NCBI RefSeq assembly: GCF_003050925.1
Contig: NZ_QAOV01000004.1
Coordinates: 409,704 to 473,703, forward strand
Origin: Pseudomonas sp. GV085
Lineage (GTDB): Bacteria > Pseudomonadota > Gammaproteobacteria > Pseudomonadales > Pseudomonadaceae
Direction: 5' to 3'
DNA: 64,000 nt
Under the pieces are notes generated by a model. The model saw only the letters and a list, made by a program, of their open reading frames with translations, had not been told where the DNA came from and did no database searches. Made by a program: the position numbers and the translations under genes. Below are positions 42,287-51,765 of this stretch, piece after piece; within the stretch, counting starts at the first letter, position 1, and each line of letters begins with the position of its first letter.

Positions 42287-45200
42287 TTACAAACTGTCCA
42301 TCAAGATGAGCTGTGCATAGGCATCGTGAATGTCGCGATCGGGCCAGTAGGTTACCGACAAGGTCGCCGCTTCAATGTTGTGCCGGCGGGTGTCGGGCAA
42401 CAGCACGATGGCGCCTTTGATGTCCTTGACTTGTAAGGTACGGGCGTCGGCCAACGAGACGGTGCGTACTTCCTGCTTAGGTAGGGTGCTGTCGGCTCGG
42501 TAATCGGGCTTGTTCGGGAGTTTGGGTACGGCCAGCGCCGCTCGGCGTTCGCTGGCTGCGGTTGCCAGGGAGGGGGAATTCAACTCGCCTTCGGCCAGCA
42601 CTTCGCCGCTGGTGTACTGGTTGGCCGAGCCATCGCCGTGACGATGAACCGTTAGTGACCAGCGATAGGCCGACCGGTTGGCGTCGAAGAGCGGCAGAAC
42701 CAGGTGATATTCGAGGTGCTGTTCATAGATCGGCGCGCCTACGCTGCCCATGGGACCACCCCAGCCTTGCGAGCCGCTATTGACGATTCGTAAGCGAAAA
42801 TTGATGCCAGCTTCAACGCCCAGGGTCGCGGCATTCAGCTCGGCAATGGCGATGTGGGCGTGTTCTGGTTTGTTCCAGTGAATGGGGGGGACTTCGTTGT
42901 GCATACCAAAAAAACAACGGCGAGCCCAGCGGTCGAGAGGTGTCGATTCTTCGCTTTCGGCCCACTTGTACAAACCATATCCTGCTAATCCGAGAAATAT
43001 GGCTATTCCGAGTGGGCCAAGCAGAGCTGTGCTTCCATAGGCTGCGGCAGCTATGCCAAAGATCGCTCCAGCGCCCGAAAATCCCGTAGAAAGCGTATAT
43101 AAACCTGCAGCAGAAGCATCACCCGCTTTGGAGGTACGGTTAGCAGCGAATCCCGCTCGCGTCGCATCGTACAGTCCCGCCACAGCACCAATACTCCCCC
43201 CGACCCGTACAAATACGTTGCCTACGCGAGCAGTCGCTGTTGCAGCAGTCATCGCCTGGGTCGACAAACTGCTGACCTTCTGCACCTGCACCGCCCCTTT
43301 CTCCAGTGCGATGCCTACGATTTCCACCCCCCCACCCAACACCCCCAAGCTACTGCCATACAACGCCAACCTCGCCTCAACAGCCTTCTCTCCCATCGCC
43401 TGTTCTACATCCTTGAGACTTTTGTTCAGTGAGTCGCTTAGCAGGTACATCCCGCCCATCGCCAGCAACAGCTCGCTACTGCCGACCGCGCCACGCAGCC
43501 CGGTAAAGCCGCTGCGCACCCATTTCGCCGCCAGGTACGAGGACACCTTGACGCCTTGCAGCACCTTGCGCGCTTGCGGGTCCAGCGTGCCAACCCCGAC
43601 GGCGATTTCGACCAGCGTAGCGTGGGCACCTTTGCCCAGCTGATCCACGCCGAGGTTGGCCTGGCGCATCAGGGCGTCCTGTAGTTCGGTGACCTGGCTT
43701 TCGACCCAGATACTAATAGTCACGCTGAGGTTGGCTATTTTGGGGTCCAGCACCGCCAGGCTGAGCAGGCCGCCCTGAATCAGCGGGCGCACCTGTTTCC
43801 GCGCCTTGCGGGCCTCATCGTCGATTTTGCCCAGCTCGTCCTTAAGGCCTTTCCAGGTGCGGTCGATGGCATCAGCGGTCTTGCGTTGCAGGTTGCGCAG
43901 GTGCTCGCATTGCAGGGCGTAGTATTCACCCAGCTTCATCTTCACCTTGAGTTCGGTCAGATGAATGCCGTTGTAGAGCAGTTGACTGGCACTGTTGAGA
44001 CACGAAACCACTCGCCCCACGCCAGGGCCGAGCGACGGTTGCAAGCGGACGGCAGCGGCGTTGAGGGCACCGAGGAGTTGTGCCATGGCGTGCTGTAAAC
44101 GGGGGCGGACATGGTGCTTGAAGTCGTCGTTGTCGATGAGCTTGGTAATGGCGGAATAGAGCTTTTCACTGTCGTTCCAGTCGGTATCGCCTGTCGCATT
44201 GAAACTGGGCAACAGGTCGGTCAGCAAGCGTTTGTCACGCAAGAGAAGGGCGCGGTAGACCGGGCTCTTTGGGTCGTTCAGCCAGTCGCTCCATAGGGAG
44301 GCAGTAGGACCTGTGTCTTCAACGTTGTTTGTTTCCTGCGGGTGTTCCTCTTGTCTCGATGGCGCCTCACTGATGCCACCCTCCAGGCACAGCGCCATGG
44401 TCTGGCTGTAGGCCCGTCCTGACGGGCGATCATCGCCGTCGTAGTCATTTTGCTCGACACAGGCAAACTGTCGGGAGCGACACGCTGCCGCGTAGGCGTG
44501 TGCGCTTTGGTCGATGTAACGCTGATAGCTCGCCCATTCTTGCTCATACAGTTGATGAAACAGGGCACGGCTCTGTTCATCGTAGCGTTCCTCCAGGTTC
44601 TGGTTGGCAGCAAGGGTGCGCTTCTGGACGATCCGCTCGCGCTGCTGCTCGGGGCTGGAAAATACCGGCGGGCCATCGCCGGTCATGGGCTCGACAGACG
44701 TCGGTAGGGGCGTTTGGCCTTCTGCCCGTTCGCGATGGATTTCGCGAATGGCCAGCAGTAGCTGAGAGGTCTGGTACTGATAAGCCCGGTCCGGGTCGTT
44801 CATCCAGGTCTGTCGCTGCTGGATCCAGCGGTTGCGGGTGTCGTTGAGCTCCTGCACCAGGCCGATGATGTCATCCAGTACAAACGCCAGGACGCCTTGT
44901 TGGAGCTGATGCTGTGGGATGGCGTTGCGCAGGAAACCCTTCAGCGCGTTCAGGCGATGGGCACGGCTATGGAAGCCATGCACGCTGTCGAATCCTGGCG
45001 TTGACTCCTGCGGCGGATGCTCATAAAAGGGCCAGTCGGGTTCGGTCGTGATGGGCAATTGGGTCGTCTGGTGCTGCTGGTATTCGTAAACCTGCTTGTC
45101 CACCTGCAGGTTTTCATCCGTCATGGCCAGGCCAACGCTGGCGGGGTTGTCGCGTGCGCTGGCGAGGTCGAGCTTGTGGAAACGCTCTGAAGCATGACCG

Positions 45201-45646
45201 GCCTTGTAGGCGTCCAGCACGCTGGCCGGCCACGGGTCATTGGCAAAGGCCAGCCACGCTTGGGTGTGTTTGTCGGTGTCGATGTTGAGGAACGATGCCG
45301 GGCAGTCGTGATTGGCCGAGACGCAAGCATCGGACAGCGGAGTCTCGTTGGCAGGCGCAGGTGCGTAGGGGTTGAATTGACGTAGATAACCGTCCGGGCT
45401 GACCTGATAGGCCTGCCAGATCTTGCGATCCAGCAATACATACAGGTAACCCGCGCGCAACGTGCGTAAGCCCAGGCGTGTATGGATCTGCACGGTATCC
45501 GGCCGCACAGGTTCATTGGGTGAGCGTGGCACCAGCGCGTGACGCAATGGCAGGATGGGCAGCCCTTTACGTTGACAGGCCTTGCATTGATCTGTTGAAA
45601 CCGCGGTTTCGGCTATGGCGATGCCCAGTTGTGTGCCCAAGGTCAT
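42287..45646 (-). CDS. VasX-like type VI effector, probable pore-forming toxin
   Basis: A 1119-residue protein. The N-terminus (DQCKACQRKGLPILPLRHAL, then LRTLRAGYLYVLLD) is the VasX N-terminal domain that marks many VgrG-delivered effectors. Long charged helical parts follow. Hydrophobic segments lie near residues 725-740 (LLLAMGGMYLLSDSL) and in a cluster at 815-895 (FVRVGGSIGAVAGLYDAT, STALLGPLGIAIFLGLAGYG). A soluble tail of about 220 residues comes last. This fits colicin-like membrane insertion as in V. cholerae VasX. It overlaps the DUF4123 gene by 4 bases (ATGA) and is followed by three putative immunity genes. Confidence 0.82.
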   Translation of the reverse strand: MTLGTQLGIAIAETAVSTDQCKACQRKGLPILPLRHALVPRSPNEPVRPDTVQIHTRLGLRTLRAGYLYVLLDRKIWQAYQVSPDGYLRQFNPYAPAPANETPLSDACVSANHDCPASFLNIDTDKHTQAWLAFANDPWPASVLDAYKAGHASERFHKLDLASARDNPASVGLAMTDENLQVDKQVYEYQQHQTTQLPITTEPDWPFYEHPPQESTPGFDSVHGFHSRAHRLNALKGFLRNAIPQHQLQQGVLAFVLDDIIGLVQELNDTRNRWIQQRQTWMNDPDRAYQYQTSQLLLAIREIHRERAEGQTPLPTSVEPMTGDGPPVFSSPEQQRERIVQKRTLAANQNLEERYDEQSRALFHQLYEQEWASYQRYIDQSAHAYAAACRSRQFACVEQNDYDGDDRPSGRAYSQTMALCLEGGISEAPSRQEEHPQETNNVEDTGPTASLWSDWLNDPKSPVYRALLLRDKRLLTDLLPSFNATGDTDWNDSEKLYSAITKLIDNDDFKHHVRPRLQHAMAQLLGALNAAAVRLQPSLGPGVGRVVSCLNSASQLLYNGIHLTELKVKMKLGEYYALQCEHLRNLQRKTADAIDRTWKGLKDELGKIDDEARKARKQVRPLIQGGLLSLAVLDPKIANLSVTISIWVESQVTELQDALMRQANLGVDQLGKGAHATLVEIAVGVGTLDPQARKVLQGVKVSSYLAAKWVRSGFTGLRGAVGSSELLLAMGGMYLLSDSLNKSLKDVEQAMGEKAVEARLALYGSSLGVLGGGVEIVGIALEKGAVQVQKVSSLSTQAMTAATATARVGNVFVRVGGSIGAVAGLYDATRAGFAANRTSKAGDASAAGLYTLSTGFSGAGAIFGIAAAAYGSTALLGPLGIAIFLGLAGYGLYKWAESEESTPLDRWARRCFFGMHNEVPPIHWNKPEHAHIAIAELNAATLGVEAGINFRLRIVNSGSQGWGGPMGSVGAPIYEQHLEYHLVLPLFDANRSAYRWSLTVHRHGDGSANQYTSGEVLAEGELNSPSLATAASERRAALAVPKLPNKPDYRADSTLPKQEVRTVSLADARTLQVKDIKGAIVLLPDTRRHNIEAATLSVTYWPDRDIHDAYAQLILMDSL

Positions 45647-46581
45647 TGAAGTGCTCCGGCAGAAGTCAGATCCGACACGGCCCGCTGCCAGGCGTTGTCG
45701 TTGTAGGGGGTCAACAAGTGGCTGAGCGGCGCTTGCCCTTGGGCCGCTTGCTCGATCAGGGCGCGAACGCCAGTGTGCTGATGCAGGCGCGGGTGCAGCA
45801 TCAGGCGGAGCAAGGCCAATGTCAGGATGTCGTCCTGGTGGCTAAGGCCGAGCTGGCGGGCTTGCTGGATCTGGATATAGGCCTGTGCTGCCGCTTGAGG
45901 CGGGAGTGCAGTAGGGCCGTTCCAGCGGGCGGGGGCATACGTCAGCGGCAAGCGAAGGGCGCGTCGCCAACTGCTCAGCAAGGCGGACACCATGAGGGCG
46001 TCCCGCTGTACGGCGGTCGTGCGGATATCCAGAGCGGTGCGACGTTCGGGGGCGCCCACCAACACACTGCCGACACCGCTGCTGGTGGGCAGCAGCCAGT
46101 GTTGGATCGGCCACCAAGGACCCTCATCGTTGCGGCGGAAGGTGCCCGCGAGCAACTCTAGGCGAAGGGGCTCATGGATCGGGAAAAAAACTCGCCCCTG
46201 CTCCAGAGGAAATTGTCCGAGTGAAACGATGTGGGCACTGAGATGCCGGGCTGCTGCGCTGCTGCTGAGCCAGCCGCACACATAACGTTTGTGACGATCC
46301 AGATCCTCATGCGCGCGTAAGGCAGATAGCGTTAGTAGTTCTTGCGACGGCGAGACGCCGGGCGTAGCGAGGGTCACCAGCACTGGGCAGGCCGATGGCG
46401 TATGAATTAGATCGGGCCGATGCAGAGGCGTGACGGCGTCATTGCCAAGCGTTTGACGTAGCGCCTCAATGTGTAATGGGTCATCTGCGGCGCAGTCGGC
46501 CAAGAGGTCGAGCAACAAGTACAGCGTAGCATCGGGTGCATGCTGTTCGGCGACGAACGCCTGGACGCTAGCCGGGGTCAT
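45643..46581 (-). CDS. DUF4123 effector adaptor/chaperone (Tap-1/TEC type)
   Basis: A 312-residue protein with the DUF4123 fold at its N-terminus (DATLYLLLDLLADCAADDPL) and FFPIHEPLRLELLAGTFRRN in the middle. Such proteins load effectors onto VgrG. It overlaps vgrG by 4 bases upstream and the effector gene by 4 bases downstream, the classical vgrG-adaptor-effector order, so it is the expected chaperone of the VasX-like toxin. Confidence 0.82.
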   Translation of the reverse strand: MTPASVQAFVAEQHAPDATLYLLLDLLADCAADDPLHIEALRQTLGNDAVTPLHRPDLIHTPSACPVLVTLATPGVSPSQELLTLSALRAHEDLDRHKRYVCGWLSSSAAARHLSAHIVSLGQFPLEQGRVFFPIHEPLRLELLAGTFRRNDEGPWWPIQHWLLPTSSGVGSVLVGAPERRTALDIRTTAVQRDALMVSALLSSWRRALRLPLTYAPARWNGPTALPPQAAAQAYIQIQQARQLGLSHQDDILTLALLRLMLHPRLHQHTGVRALIEQAAQGQAPLSHLLTPYNDNAWQRAVSDLTSAGALQ

Positions 46582-48608
46582 CGGTTTTTCTCCACGCAGG
46601 TCTGCCCTGCCTCGGGTTGCAGCTGCAGGGTCAGGGCTTGACCGGCGCCTGGGGTCGTGGAGGTTACCGGGCCATGTAGGGTTATCGCTACGCCATTGAG
46701 GTGGATGCCTTGCGCGTCCAGCGTGAGGCTGCCGCCGGGGCTTTGAAAGACCACACGCTCACTGGCTTGCAGTTGGTAGACCGTGGTGGTGTGGTGCATG
46801 CCTTGGCCGGCAGTTAGACGATGTTGCCCTGAGATCGTTTGCTGGCAGTGACCGCCCACTTCGCTTTGGTGGTTGGCCGTGGTGGTGTCGTAGCGATTAT
46901 TGCCGACCCGCACACTGCGATCCCGGCCGATAGTTGTCTCATGGTCACGTCCGGTGGAGAGCGTGTGGTCCCGCCCGATCTCGTGGGACTGGTCGTTGTC
47001 GATCGATACGTGCTCGTCGTTACCGACTTCTTCTTTTCGGTCATTGCCGACGAAGATACTGTTGTCGTGTTTGATGTGTTCGTTCTTGTCCTTTTCGGCG
47101 TGGATGTACACCTCTTCCTGCCCCAGCTCATCCTCAAAACGCAGCTCGTTGAAGCCCTCTCCCTTATGGGTACGGCTCTTGATGGTCATTCGCGTCTTGT
47201 GCTTGGGCAGCTCGTAGGGCGGCAGATTGGTCTCGCGGTAGGTGCGGCCCGTGGCAATGGGCTGGTCAGGGTCGCCATCCAGGAAGCTGATGATCAGTTC
47301 CTGATTGACCCGCGGCACGGCCATGGCGCCCCAGGTCGCACCGGCCCAGCCTTGGGCCACACGGATCCAGCACGAACTTTGATCGTTGTTCTTGTCCGAA
47401 CGATCCCACGGGAACTGCACCTTGACCCGGCCCCATTCGTCGCAATAAATCTCTTCCCCTGGCGGGCCGACCACCGTGGCGATCTGCGGGCCGTCGATGC
47501 AGGGTTTGTCGCACAGCGGAGCTTTCCAGTCCGAGGTCCAGCGAATGGCTGTGGCCTGCATCTCGTAAGACGTGCCGCTGTCACTGCCGAAGGCTTCTTC
47601 CTGCAAACTGGTGTGCTGTTTGCCTTCGTGCTGGATAGCGATGGTGCGCCAGCGGTCGTTGAAGTCTTCGCGGGGATGGTCGTTCAGGTCGAAGGCCAAC
47701 CCCGGTTGCAGGCGCGCATCATCACCTGCCAGATGGGCCAGTTTGGCGTCGTTGCGCAGGGCGGCCAGGCGGGTCTTGGTAAAGGGCTTGCCGGCGATGT
47801 CGCGTTTGTAGCGGCCGGGATAGTCGAAGCGTTCGTAGTCCTGGTGCTGGTTGTTCAGGTCCTGATCGCCGGTGGCGGTGTGCTGCTGGTTGTAGTACGG
47901 ATGGGTGAAGGTGTAGTCGCGCTGTACCTGGCGTGCGGTGCGCACTTGTTCGGTGTAGTGGAAGCGGGTCAATGCCGGTTCCATGGAATCGCCACCCCCC
48001 ATGGGCTGGTAGATCACCGGGCAATCGGTGTGGGTGCCAATGGTGCCGAGGCCACCGACGCGGTCGGTAAGGACGAGGGTGTGGCCGTCGGCGCGGTGTT
48101 CGAAGGTGTAGAGCAGGCCTTCTTCGGCGGCCAGGCGGGCGATGAAGTCGAGGTCGGTTTCGCCGGCCTGTACGCAGTACTCGCGGGCTTGGTGCTCGAA
48201 GCAGATTTCAGTGCGGATGTCAGTGAGCTGTTGCTCGGTGAGCACGCTGGTGATGATGTCGGGCACGGTCTGGCCCTGGAAAATCCGCCAGTTGGAACGC
48301 AGGTCGAAACGCGCCAGGGTCGGTTCGACCACGGCGGTGTAGCGGGTGCGGCGAAAGCCGGTGTCACCCTGACAGAACAGGCTGACCAAACCGTGGACGT
48401 AGCGCACAGGGGTGTCGCCACGCCAGAGGGTGAACAGCCCCGCCAGATCGAGCACCCGATTGAAGTCGATAGCGGCATTGTGGCTGGCCAGTTCCAGTTC
48501 GAGTTTGAACGGCTGGGACAGGCCTTCTTCGAGGGTGAACGAGACCACCTCGAAGGGATCGCCTTTCAAGGGCTCGAAGGTGAAACACAGGTCGCTTTGG
48601 CGGGGCAT
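46578..48608 (-). CDS. vgrG: T6SS spike protein VgrG (copy 1)
   Basis: A 676-residue VgrG. The gp27-like part (about 1-380) and the gp5 OB-fold with CWIRVAQGWAGATWGAMAVP (about 400-460) are followed by a triple-stranded beta-helix needle made of short repeats such as VGNDEHVSI, IGRDHTLST and IGRDRSVRV up to about 620. No enzymatic tail is seen. AAGGAGG precedes the ATG, 27 bases after PAAR. Its first ~468 codons are nearly the same as those of the second vgrG at 60705. Confidence 0.95.
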   Translation of the reverse strand: MPRQSDLCFTFEPLKGDPFEVVSFTLEEGLSQPFKLELELASHNAAIDFNRVLDLAGLFTLWRGDTPVRYVHGLVSLFCQGDTGFRRTRYTAVVEPTLARFDLRSNWRIFQGQTVPDIITSVLTEQQLTDIRTEICFEHQAREYCVQAGETDLDFIARLAAEEGLLYTFEHRADGHTLVLTDRVGGLGTIGTHTDCPVIYQPMGGGDSMEPALTRFHYTEQVRTARQVQRDYTFTHPYYNQQHTATGDQDLNNQHQDYERFDYPGRYKRDIAGKPFTKTRLAALRNDAKLAHLAGDDARLQPGLAFDLNDHPREDFNDRWRTIAIQHEGKQHTSLQEEAFGSDSGTSYEMQATAIRWTSDWKAPLCDKPCIDGPQIATVVGPPGEEIYCDEWGRVKVQFPWDRSDKNNDQSSCWIRVAQGWAGATWGAMAVPRVNQELIISFLDGDPDQPIATGRTYRETNLPPYELPKHKTRMTIKSRTHKGEGFNELRFEDELGQEEVYIHAEKDKNEHIKHDNSIFVGNDRKEEVGNDEHVSIDNDQSHEIGRDHTLSTGRDHETTIGRDRSVRVGNNRYDTTTANHQSEVGGHCQQTISGQHRLTAGQGMHHTTTVYQLQASERVVFQSPGGSLTLDAQGIHLNGVAITLHGPVTSTTPGAGQALTLQLQPEAGQTCVEKNR
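47202..48608 (-). repeat. Long inverted repeat, left arm (5' part of vgrG copy 1)
   Basis: This segment encodes the first ~469 residues of VgrG and has a near-identical counterpart in opposite orientation at 60705-62109. The homology stops abruptly after the codons for ELPK. Confidence 0.88.
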
Positions 48609-48635
48609 GGGGCCTCCTTGTCGAGAGTGTGAATG

Positions 48636-48893
48636 TCAGTCGATCAACCAGCTGCTATCACCGTTTTCCAATTTTCCATCGTGATCGGTGGTATCGCCGA
48701 CACGGGCTACTGGCTGTCCATTGACGGTCATCGAGGGCGAGCCGCTGGTGATGACGGCGCCGCATCCAAGGGTGTCGCCGACACGGGCGACGGCGCGGCC
48801 GTTGACGGTCACGTTGCGCGTACCGCTGTCGACGGTGGTGGGGCCACACAAAGGGCAATCATGGTCGTGTCCGACCAGAACGACGGCTGGCAT
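48636..48893 (-). CDS. PAAR-domain spike-tip protein
   Basis: An 85-residue PAAR protein with the characteristic repeats VNGRAVARVGDTLGCGAVIT and VNGQPVARVGD, and Cys/His residues (GHDHDCPLC) for metal binding. It sharpens the VgrG spike and can carry effectors. No extra effector domain. Lies between hcp and vgrG in the operon. Confidence 0.92.
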   Translation of the reverse strand: MPAVVLVGHDHDCPLCGPTTVDSGTRNVTVNGRAVARVGDTLGCGAVITSGSPSMTVNGQPVARVGDTTDHDGKLENGDSSWLID

Positions 48894-48963
48894 AGAACCT
48901 CCTGAAAATTATCGAGTCAGTGAATATTCCGCCGCCTGAGCGGCGGAACGTGCCGGTTGGCGA

Positions 48964-49476
48964 TTAAGCCGGCTTGCGCCAGTCGTCCGAGGCTTCGGTG
49001 CCGGCCACCACATGGGTCCAGCTGACCTTGCGATACGCCAGGCTGGTCTTGATCAGTTGGGTGTAGTTTTCGTTGCTACTGTTTTGTGCGTGGGGCAGCA
49101 CGGTGTGAATGTCGACGACCGTGGCGTCTTCCAGTTTGGTGGTGAAGAAGTGCTCTTGCTTGCCGTCCCCCGAGGTGCGGAACCACTTCACTTCAACGGT
49201 CGGCAGCATTTCGCCGGTGGCCAGGGCCTGATAGAGCATCGGTGAGGCTTTGTTCAAGGCGCTGGTGAATATCAGCGGCTTGTGCACCCGTTGCCCGGAC
49301 GGTTGGCCACTCTGTGGGTCGGTGGGCGTACCGATTGCGTGGTCGATTTCCTGGACGAGGATTTCGTCTTCGTGGCCTTCCACATAAACGTTGCCCACCG
49401 AGTCAGCAGTGAACGCGCCCTTGGTGATGTGGCCCTGGGTTTTGCCGTGGATGCTGATGTACGCAGGTGTTGGCAT
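48964..49476 (-). CDS. hcp: T6SS tube protein Hcp
   Basis: A 170-residue Hcp (start MPTPAYISIHGKTQGHITKG, with HKPLIFTSALNKASPMLYQA in the middle). Hexameric rings of Hcp build the inner tube that is expelled with each firing. Separated from tssL by 106 bases, which leaves room for an extra promoter since Hcp is needed in excess. Confidence 0.94.
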   Translation of the reverse strand: MPTPAYISIHGKTQGHITKGAFTADSVGNVYVEGHEDEILVQEIDHAIGTPTDPQSGQPSGQRVHKPLIFTSALNKASPMLYQALATGEMLPTVEVKWFRTSGDGKQEHFFTTKLEDATVVDIHTVLPHAQNSSNENYTQLIKTSLAYRKVSWTHVVAGTEASDDWRKPA

Positions 49477-49582
49477 GACAAGCTCCTTGTCGCGATCAAG
49501 TGAACGGCCCCTGGGGGCCGCAGGTTATGGCCGACACGGCCATGGCTTTGCAGGCGCTCGGGATGAGCGCGCTGAAAATCGG

Positions 49583-50389
49583 TTACAGGTGCAGCACCCG
49601 CTCCAGGGACTCCAGCACTTGCTGGGTGATGGCGTTCAGGCGGATCGAGTAGATCGTGTAGGCGACCGTCAGCACGACGGCGGCCATGGCCCACGGAGTC
49701 CACAACGGCCAGGCGCGTTTGATCCGGTAGTTGCGCGGGGCGACGTTTTTCAGCGGGTCGGTCAGGCGCTTGGGTGTCTCGCCGCGCAAGGGTCGCAACA
49801 GGCCGTGCAGTTGGGTGATGATCTTCTGTATTTCGTCATCGCCCTTGATATGGGCGCCGTATTTGCCTTTGAGACCGGAGATCAGGCACTGGTACATGAA
49901 CTCCAGCACATGCTGGTACCTGGCCGCTTCGGGGATCATGTTGTTCATCACGGTGAAGAATTTTTCGCCGCCCCAGGTTTCTTGATGAAACTTGCTTAGC
50001 AGCGAGCGTGCGCTCCATGTGGAAGACTTGCCCCAGGAAGTGCTCATGACCACTTCGTCCAGCAACAAACACAGGCTGTAGGAGTAGGCCTTGAGCATGC
50101 CTGCGTCGTAGTCGAGCTGGCTGACTTCTTCCATGATCGTGGTGATCTGGTTGCTGACGCTCAGGTACAGCGCAGGTACGTCGTCGTGCTGGTCCAGACG
50201 CCGCAGGCGGATGACCAGGCCGATCAGCGGCGTGGCGGCATCGCACAGCGGGTTCCAGGCCAGGCCGCGCATGTCGAATTCAGGGTCGGCCAAGTGTTTT
50301 TGGCCGCTGGCAGTGATCGTTTCGCCGTCAAAGTCGATGGCGCCGGAGATCTCCTCGTGACGCCATGAGTCGGGTGTCGTTTTAATCAT
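49583..50389 (-). CDS. tssL: T6SS inner-membrane protein TssL (DotU/VasF)
   Basis: A 268-residue TssL with a cytoplasmic helical domain and one membrane helix close to the end (TPWAMAAVVLTVAYTIYSIR), no peptidoglycan-binding extension. DotU hallmark segment: LCLLLDEVVMSTSWG. ATG 50387-50389 lies inside the end of tssK (8-base overlap); the frame reaches 50470 but that would run through tssK. It needs TssM as partner, which is not in the window. Confidence 0.9.
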   Translation of the reverse strand: MIKTTPDSWRHEEISGAIDFDGETITASGQKHLADPEFDMRGLAWNPLCDAATPLIGLVIRLRRLDQHDDVPALYLSVSNQITTIMEEVSQLDYDAGMLKAYSYSLCLLLDEVVMSTSWGKSSTWSARSLLSKFHQETWGGEKFFTVMNNMIPEAARYQHVLEFMYQCLISGLKGKYGAHIKGDDEIQKIITQLHGLLRPLRGETPKRLTDPLKNVAPRNYRIKRAWPLWTPWAMAAVVLTVAYTIYSIRLNAITQQVLESLERVLHL

Positions 50390-51728
50390 CTTTTTCACTC
50401 CTGATCGCCCAGAACTGCAATTCCAGCTTCGGGAATTCACCGGCAATATGGAAACCAAACCCGCTGCCACTGCTCAGGCTTTGCCAGGCGGGGTGATGGC
50501 GGTCGAGTTCGAAGTAGCTGAAACCGGCATGGAACGGCAGGTGTCGCGGCGCCACCGGCAGCGGCCGCAGTGGAATACCCGGCAGTTGCAGGCTGACCAG
50601 TTGCTCCAGCCCTTCGGTGGAGGTGATCTTGATCTGTTTGGGGAGTTGCTGACGCAGGGTTTCCGCGGGCAGTTCGGCGCGCACGGCGAGGATGAATTCA
50701 GCGTTGTCCAGCAGGCGTTTGTCGTTCAATGCGGCGCTGCGCACGCCGTACCGCTGCTCGACAATCGGCAACGACACCGCACGCGGTTGCAGCACCGTGC
50801 CCAAGGCGCGGCGCAAGGTGTGCTCCAGAATCTGGAACGACTCGCGCAGGTTGTCGTGCTGGTAGGCCGGGTATTCCTGGGGCAGGTGGCCTTCATCGGT
50901 AAAAGTCACCAGTTCGCCGCAGGCCTGGGCCAGGGCGATGTACAGCCGTTCCGGGTGGACTTGGCGCTGGCGAGCCAGGTGTTGGAACAGCGGGAACAAG
51001 CGGTTGAGGGTTTGCAGCAGGTTGAAGTCGGTGACATCTGCCACCCCCGACTGCCCCGGTGAACCGATACGCTGGGCCAGGTTTTTGGCCCGCTCACGCA
51101 TCAGCCCGGCCACCTCACCGAGGTAGCGGTGCAGCGCCGGCACCGCTTGCAGGGACAGGATGGTGGGATAGAAATGCTCGTCCATTACCAGGCTGCCGTC
51201 CGGGCGCTTGTCTTTGATCCTGCCCAAGGCGATGCCGGTGAAGGCACTGCGGTCGCTGCGTTCGAGCATCAGTTGCAGGTTGGGCACGGCCAGGTCCATG
51301 CCGACCTGATCGCCGTCATCGCTGTGGGTATCGCGGATTTCTTCACGGCGGGCGATGTAGCGGCTGTTGCCGTACTGGTCGGGCCAGCGCACTTCGAGAG
51401 CGCCGTTGGAGCGCAGCGGCAGGGCCAGGTAGACGATCTGGTTGACTGCGCTGCTGTCGGCGATTTCCAGCGGGGAGGGCGGCGCCAGGTCGTGGGGGAT
51501 ATCGAAGACGCTGCCATCGGGCATGATCCCCCGCGCTTGGGTAATGGCGACCTTGCCGAAGCTCAGGTATTCGCTGTTCAGCGTCAGCTCGCTGAAGCCA
51601 TAGAGCGCGTCGTTGAGGCTGTGCAGGCGCTGATGCACGGCGGCCTCGGCGGCGCGGGCCTGTTGCTGGAAGTGCTGGGGCTTGACGAACAAACCTTCAT
51701 GCCAGATGACGGGGTTGCGTGAACTCAT
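50382..51728 (-). CDS. tssK: T6SS baseplate protein TssK (VasE)
   Basis: A 448-residue TssK, recognised by the opening VIWHEGLFVKPQHFQQQARA and by LYIALAQACGELVTF. It links the baseplate (TssEFG) to the membrane complex. Starts 37 bases after the FHA-TssJ gene and overlaps tssL. Confidence 0.94.
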   Translation of the reverse strand: MSSRNPVIWHEGLFVKPQHFQQQARAAEAAVHQRLHSLNDALYGFSELTLNSEYLSFGKVAITQARGIMPDGSVFDIPHDLAPPSPLEIADSSAVNQIVYLALPLRSNGALEVRWPDQYGNSRYIARREEIRDTHSDDGDQVGMDLAVPNLQLMLERSDRSAFTGIALGRIKDKRPDGSLVMDEHFYPTILSLQAVPALHRYLGEVAGLMRERAKNLAQRIGSPGQSGVADVTDFNLLQTLNRLFPLFQHLARQRQVHPERLYIALAQACGELVTFTDEGHLPQEYPAYQHDNLRESFQILEHTLRRALGTVLQPRAVSLPIVEQRYGVRSAALNDKRLLDNAEFILAVRAELPAETLRQQLPKQIKITSTEGLEQLVSLQLPGIPLRPLPVAPRHLPFHAGFSYFELDRHHPAWQSLSSGSGFGFHIAGEFPKLELQFWAIRSEKDD

Positions 51729-51765
51729 CGGTAATTACTCGGGGCAAAAGCGGCTGAAAAGGGCG

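Noticed and set aside
46839..48632. Rightward 597-codon open frame opposite vgrG copy 1; also 60771-62195 leftward opposite vgrG copy 2
   Set aside because: Both are the same antisense shadow of the duplicated vgrG sequence, recognisable by the real VgrG motifs on the coding strand.
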